This document shows positions 60,529 through 64,000 of a stretch of DNA of 64,000 nucleotides, piece by piece. Numbering within the stretch: the stretch's first letter is position 1; every line of letters starts with the position of its first letter. Under the pieces are notes generated by a model. The model had not been told where the DNA came from. It made no database searches and saw only the letters and a list, made by a program, of their open reading frames with translations. The position numbers and the translations under genes were made by a program. The stretch lies in assembly GCA_027486755.1 (NCBI GenBank), contig JAIXOM010000059.1, forward strand, positions 62,001 to 126,000. The letters are read 5' to 3'. This DNA is from Comamonadaceae bacterium (GTDB lineage: Bacteria; Pseudomonadota; Gammaproteobacteria; Burkholderiales; Burkholderiaceae_C).

Positions 60529-61737
60529 ATGACCACTAAAAACGCATTCATCGTCGACGCCATCCGCACGCCTTTTGGCCGCTACGGCGGCGCGCTGTCT
60601 TCTGTGCGTACCGACGACCTGGGCGCCATTCCTCTCAAGGCCTTGATGGCGCGCAACCCGAACGTCGACTGGGAGGCCGTGACCGACGTGATCTACGGCT
60701 GCGCCAACCAGGCCGGTGAAGACAACCGCAACGTGGCCCACATGGCCAGTCTGCTGGCCGGCCTGCCGATCGCCGTGCCCGGTGCCACCATCAACCGCCT
60801 GTGCGGCTCGGGCCTGGACGCGGTAGGCACGGCCGCCCGTGCCATCAAGGCCGGTGAGGCCGGCCTCATGATTGCCGGCGGCGTGGAGAGCATGAGCCGC
60901 GCGCCCTTCGTCATGCCCAAGGCCGAAAGCGCCTTCTCGCGGGCCAATGCGGTGTACGACACCACCATAGGCTGGCGCTTCATCAACAAGCTGATGAAAG
61001 AAAAGTATGGCGTGGACTCCATGCCCGAGACCGCCGAGAACGTGGCCGTCGACTTCAAGATCGAGCGCGAGGCGCAGGACCGCATGGCCATGAACAGCCA
61101 GCTGCGCGCCGTGGCCGCACAAAAAGCCGGCCATCTGGCCCGCGAGATCTGCGCGGTGACCATTGCGCAGAAAAAGGGCGACGCCATCGTGGTCGACAAG
61201 GACGAGCATCCCCGCGAGACCAGCTTGGAAGCCCTGGCCAAACTCAAGGGCGTGGTGCGGCCCGAGGGCAGCGTGACCGCTGGAAATGCTTCGGGCGTGA
61301 ACGATGGCTCCTGCGCGCTGCTGCTGGCCGATGAAGCCTCGGCCGCCAAGAATGGCCTCACTCCCAAGGCCCGGGTGGTCGGCATGGCCACGGCCGGCGT
61401 GGCCCCGCGCATCATGGGCATAGGCCCGGCCCCGGCCACGGAGAAGGTGCTGGCACTCACGGGCTTGACGCTCGCGCAGATGGACGTGATCGAACTCAAC
61501 GAAGCTTTTGCCGCGCAAGGCATCGCCGTGCTGCGCATGCTGGGCCTCAAAGACGATGACGAGCGCGTCAACGCCTGGGGCGGCGCCGTCGCCCTGGGCC
61601 ACCCCCTGGGCGCCTCGGGCGCCCGCCTGGCCACCACGGCGGTCAACCGCCTGCACGCCACCGGCGGCCGCTACGCCCTGTGCACCATGTGCATAGGCGT
61701 CGGGCAGGGCATTGCGCTGATCCTGGAAAGGGTTTGA
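60529..61737 (+). CDS. pcaF: 3-oxoadipyl-CoA thiolase
   Basis: A 402-residue thiolase that splits 3-oxoadipyl-CoA into succinyl-CoA and acetyl-CoA, ending the beta-ketoadipate pathway. The nucleophilic Cys is in INRLCGSGLDAVG, the His in NEAFAAQ/GHPLGASGAR, and the second Cys in CTMCIGVGQG. MSRAPFVMPKAESAFSR is characteristic of PcaF/PaaJ. A strong Shine-Dalgarno AAGAGGAGGA precedes the ATG. The upstream ring-cleavage genes are not in the window. Confidence 0.94.
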   Translation: MTTKNAFIVDAIRTPFGRYGGALSSVRTDDLGAIPLKALMARNPNVDWEAVTDVIYGCANQAGEDNRNVAHMASLLAGLPIAVPGATINRLCGSGLDAVGTAARAIKAGEAGLMIAGGVESMSRAPFVMPKAESAFSRANAVYDTTIGWRFINKLMKEKYGVDSMPETAENVAVDFKIEREAQDRMAMNSQLRAVAAQKAGHLAREICAVTIAQKKGDAIVVDKDEHPRETSLEALAKLKGVVRPEGSVTAGNASGVNDGSCALLLADEASAAKNGLTPKARVVGMATAGVAPRIMGIGPAPATEKVLALTGLTLAQMDVIELNEAFAAQGIAVLRMLGLKDDDERVNAWGGAVALGHPLGASGARLATTAVNRLHATGGRYALCTMCIGVGQGIALILERV

Positions 61738-61904
61738 ATTCGCAGCGCCGGTTTGGACGGTGGTTTTTCGCCCTGCCGGGCGCATTCGCTGGCAAATTCG
61801 GCTGCTTTTCCACTGCTGGAAAAACTGATTTCCGCCGCCTTCCTTGTTCGCAGTGGGGCGGCTGCGACACACTGTCACCTTTTTGAAATCCGCTGGAGAC
61901 AAGC

Positions 61905-62828
61905 ATGAGCAACCGCGTAGGCTGGATAGGCTTGGGTCGCATGGGCGAGGCCATGGCCAAGAAATTGATCAAGGCCGGCCATGATGTGAACGTCTGGAAC
62001 CGCACTGCCTCTAAGGCGGCGCCCCTGGCCGAGGCCGGTGCCACCATCGTTGCGAGCAAGCAGGACCTGGCCAGCTGCCAGGCGGTCTTCACCATGGTTT
62101 CGACCACCGACGACCTCAAAGAGGTGCTGTTTGCCGAGGGCGGCCTGGTGGCCGGTGCCAGCAAACCGCGCATGGTGATCGATTCGTCGTCCATCTCGCA
62201 GGAAGGCTCGGCTGAGATCCGCGAGCGGCTTGAGGCCATGGGCGTGGGTTATCTGTGCGCGCCGGTCTCAGGCAATGCCAAGGTGGCCAAGGCCGGCAAA
62301 TTGTTGCTGGTTGCCTCCGGCCCCAAGGCGCTCTATGAAGAAGTCGAAGCCATGCTGCAGGCCATGGCCCGCCGGGTGATGTGGGTGGGCGAGGGCGAGC
62401 TGGCCCGGGTCTGGAAGATTGCACACAACACCATGTTTGGCGTGGTGATCCAGAACCTGTGCGAGATCACCGTCATGGCTGAAAAAGCCGGTATTCCGCG
62501 CCATGTTTTCCTCGAGAGCATCAACGATTCGGTGGTCGGCTCCATGTACACCCGCTACAAGACGCCGATGCTCACCAACCTGACCTTCGATCAGGTGACC
62601 TTCACGCCCAAGTTGCTGCTCAAGGACATGGACTTGGGCCTGGGCGCGGCCAAGGCCTACGGCGTGCCCATGCCGGCGGCCGCCGCCACCCGCGAATCGA
62701 TTGCGCGCATGGTCGGCCGTGGCTATGAGGACATCGACTTTGCGGTGCTGCTCAAGGAAATGGCGGCCGACTCGGGCCTGGAGCTCAAGTCCGAGAATGT
62801 GAAGATGAGCGACGGCCTGGAATCCTGA
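61905..62828 (+). CDS. 3-hydroxyisobutyrate dehydrogenase-like (beta-hydroxyacid) dehydrogenase
   Basis: A 307-residue NAD(P)-dependent enzyme. The Rossmann motif GWIGLGRMGEAMAKKLIKAG is at the N-terminus, the NADP/NAD discriminator region reads NVWNRTASKA, the substrate loop is APVSGNAKVAKAG, and the catalytic lysine is in LARVWKIAHNTMFG. It belongs to the GarR/HIBADH/6PGDH-like family. Substrate unknown; the downstream amidohydrolase 4 bp later suggests both act in one degradative route. Confidence 0.87.
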   Translation: MSNRVGWIGLGRMGEAMAKKLIKAGHDVNVWNRTASKAAPLAEAGATIVASKQDLASCQAVFTMVSTTDDLKEVLFAEGGLVAGASKPRMVIDSSSISQEGSAEIRERLEAMGVGYLCAPVSGNAKVAKAGKLLLVASGPKALYEEVEAMLQAMARRVMWVGEGELARVWKIAHNTMFGVVIQNLCEITVMAEKAGIPRHVFLESINDSVVGSMYTRYKTPMLTNLTFDQVTFTPKLLLKDMDLGLGAAKAYGVPMPAAAATRESIARMVGRGYEDIDFAVLLKEMAADSGLELKSENVKMSDGLES

Positions 62829-62832
62829 GCCC

Positions 62833-64000
62833 ATGCGCGATACGCTGATACGCGGCGCCACCGTCATCACCATGGACAGCCAGGGCGATCTGCCCTGCGC
62901 TGACATCTTGGTGTGCGGCCAGCAGATCGCCGAGATCGCTCCGCGCATTGCGTCCGACTCGGCCGAGGTGATCGACGCGAGCGGACAGATCATCATTCCG
63001 GGGCTGATCAACGCCCACATGCACACCTGGCAGACGGCGCTGCGGGGCCTGGCCTCTAACTGGACGCTGCTCGAATACTTCGCCAAGATGCATGCCGGTC
63101 TGGCCACGGTCTTCAAGCCCGAAGACCTGCACATTGCCACCCTGGTAGGGGCGCTTAATCAGATCAACTGCGGCAGCACCACCCTGGTGGACTGGTGCCA
63201 TAACAACCCGACGCCGGCGCACAACGATGCGGCCATCGAAGGCCTGCTTGCTTCGGGCATACGCGCTGCTTTCTTTCACGGCACGCCCAAGCCCGACCCC
63301 AAGCCCGGCGAAAAGCCCTTTTGGGAAGTGCCGCACCCGCGCGCAGAAGTCGAGCGGCTGCTCAAGGCCCATCAGGGCAAGGACTTGCTGAGCATTCACG
63401 CGGCCGTGCTGGGCCCGCATTACTCCACCTTGGAGGTGGCCCTGCATGACTTTGCCATGGCCCGCGAGCTGGGCATCATTGCCTCGCTGCACCAAGGCGG
63501 CGGGCCGCCCCGCACGCCCGAAGGCTGGCAGGTGCTGCAGCAGCAGGGGCTGCTGGGCGAGCATGTGAACATCGTGCATGGCCACGCCCTGGACGACGAC
63601 CAACTGCGCCGCTTTTGCGAGCTGGGCATGAGCTTTTCAGCCGCTGCCGAAAACGAGATGACCCAGGGCCACGGCCATCCGCTGACCGGACGGTTGCGTC
63701 AATTGGGCCGCGCGCCATCGCTGGGCGCGGACCTGGAGAGCGTGCTCGGCGGCGACATGCTTAGCCAGGCGCGCATTGCCCTGGGCATCCAGCGCTCGCT
63801 GGATAACGTCGCCCACCGCCAGGCCCACGGCACCATTCCGCCGACATCGACCATCACCACCCGCGAGGCCCTGAGCTGGGTCACGGTCGAGGGCGCGCGC
63901 ATGCTCGGCCAGCTTGACCGCATCGGCACCTTGGCGGCCGGCAAGCAGGCCGATCTGGTGATGATCCGTGCCAGCGACCTGAACATGCAGCCGGTCCACG
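62833..64000 (+). CDS. Amidohydrolase (TrzN/AtzB/guanine-deaminase superfamily), 3' end beyond window
   Basis: A cytosolic metal-dependent hydrolase starting MRDTLIRGATVITMDSQGDL, of which 389 residues are visible. The metal site HxH is in GLINAHMHTWQTALRGL; further metal residues are in SIHAAVLGPHYS/SLHQGG, HGHALDD and an expected Asp near LGADLESVLGGDML. The C-terminal TLAAGKQADLVMI beta-sandwich marks the superfamily of chloro- and aminohydrolases. The gene starts 4 bp after the dehydrogenase stop. The substrate (a cyclic deaminated or dechlorinated ring) is unresolved. Confidence 0.85.
   Translation, partial: MRDTLIRGATVITMDSQGDLPCADILVCGQQIAEIAPRIASDSAEVIDASGQIIIPGLINAHMHTWQTALRGLASNWTLLEYFAKMHAGLATVFKPEDLHIATLVGALNQINCGSTTLVDWCHNNPTPAHNDAAIEGLLASGIRAAFFHGTPKPDPKPGEKPFWEVPHPRAEVERLLKAHQGKDLLSIHAAVLGPHYSTLEVALHDFAMARELGIIASLHQGGGPPRTPEGWQVLQQQGLLGEHVNIVHGHALDDDQLRRFCELGMSFSAAAENEMTQGHGHPLTGRLRQLGRAPSLGADLESVLGGDMLSQARIALGIQRSLDNVAHRQAHGTIPPTSTITTREALSWVTVEGARMLGQLDRIGTLAAGKQADLVMIRASDLNMQPVH

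Overview
The window looks like chromosomal DNA of a GC-rich betaproteobacterium of the order Burkholderiales. It is most like a phototrophic member of the Comamonadaceae/Rubrivivax group (Rhodoferax-, Limnohabitans- or Rubrivivax-like). Support comes from a pucB-pucA-pucC light-harvesting operon with PpsR-type operator sites, two Bug-type solute-binding proteins, the dusB-fis-purH and yqgE-ruvX-pyrR-pyrB-pyrC' arrangements, hemL-thiD-rubredoxin, tamA-tamB, cytochrome c4 and a beta-ketoadipate branch. The genus is an inference; no rRNA gene is present.

Layout. 0-9 kb: housekeeping and transport genes (M61 peptidase, DsbC, UbiH-like hydroxylase, MOSC protein, two MFS exporters, Bug protein, hydrolase, outer-membrane protein). 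9-17.7 kb: ychF, a decayed LivK-like gene, aroE, an IclR regulator facing a cysteine-less arylmalonate decarboxylase-like protein, dusB-fis-purH and a SugE-type SMR exporter. 17.8-21.1 kb: a tightly overlapping operon of a soluble hybrid histidine kinase, an unrecognised 143-residue protein and a double-domain KaiC ATPase, without kaiA or kaiB. 21.4-31.7 kb: LMW phosphatase, VapBC-like pair, hemL-thiD, rubredoxin, a REP-like palindrome, photolyase, the pyrimidine operon and an acyltransferase.

31.7-35.5 kb is an accessory patch. It holds a fragment of a DUF4143 ATPase, an orphan HlyC-type toxin acyltransferase with an altered catalytic position, three small lipoproteins (one frameshifted), a piece of a CdiA/hemagglutinin exoprotein and a BrnT/BrnA-like module. 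35.6-38.6 kb carries an iron-type ABC permease and ATPase flanking a Fur-like site. 38.6-40.7 kb is the puc operon. Its alpha subunit has Phe44-Leu45 where 850-nm LH2 has Tyr-Trp, which is the pattern of blue-shifted B800-820 complexes. The operon is followed by an undescribed 28-residue membrane peptide.

40.8-64 kb: tRNA-Arg(CCT), a UPF0175/DUF3368 toxin-antitoxin pair, a complete dpp-type peptide ABC operon with a hairpin at the ribosome site of dppA, a Bug protein, tamA-tamB, a MoxR ATPase/VWA module, cytochrome c4, a DUF1841 protein, pcaI-pcaJ-pcaF, a beta-hydroxyacid dehydrogenase and an amidohydrolase cut by the window end.

The strongest leads for undescribed biology are the kinase/orphan/KaiC operon, the puc operon (LH3-like alpha subunit plus the extra membrane peptide) and the orphan HlyC homologue. 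The window is otherwise a conventional gene-dense chromosome with few long gaps.
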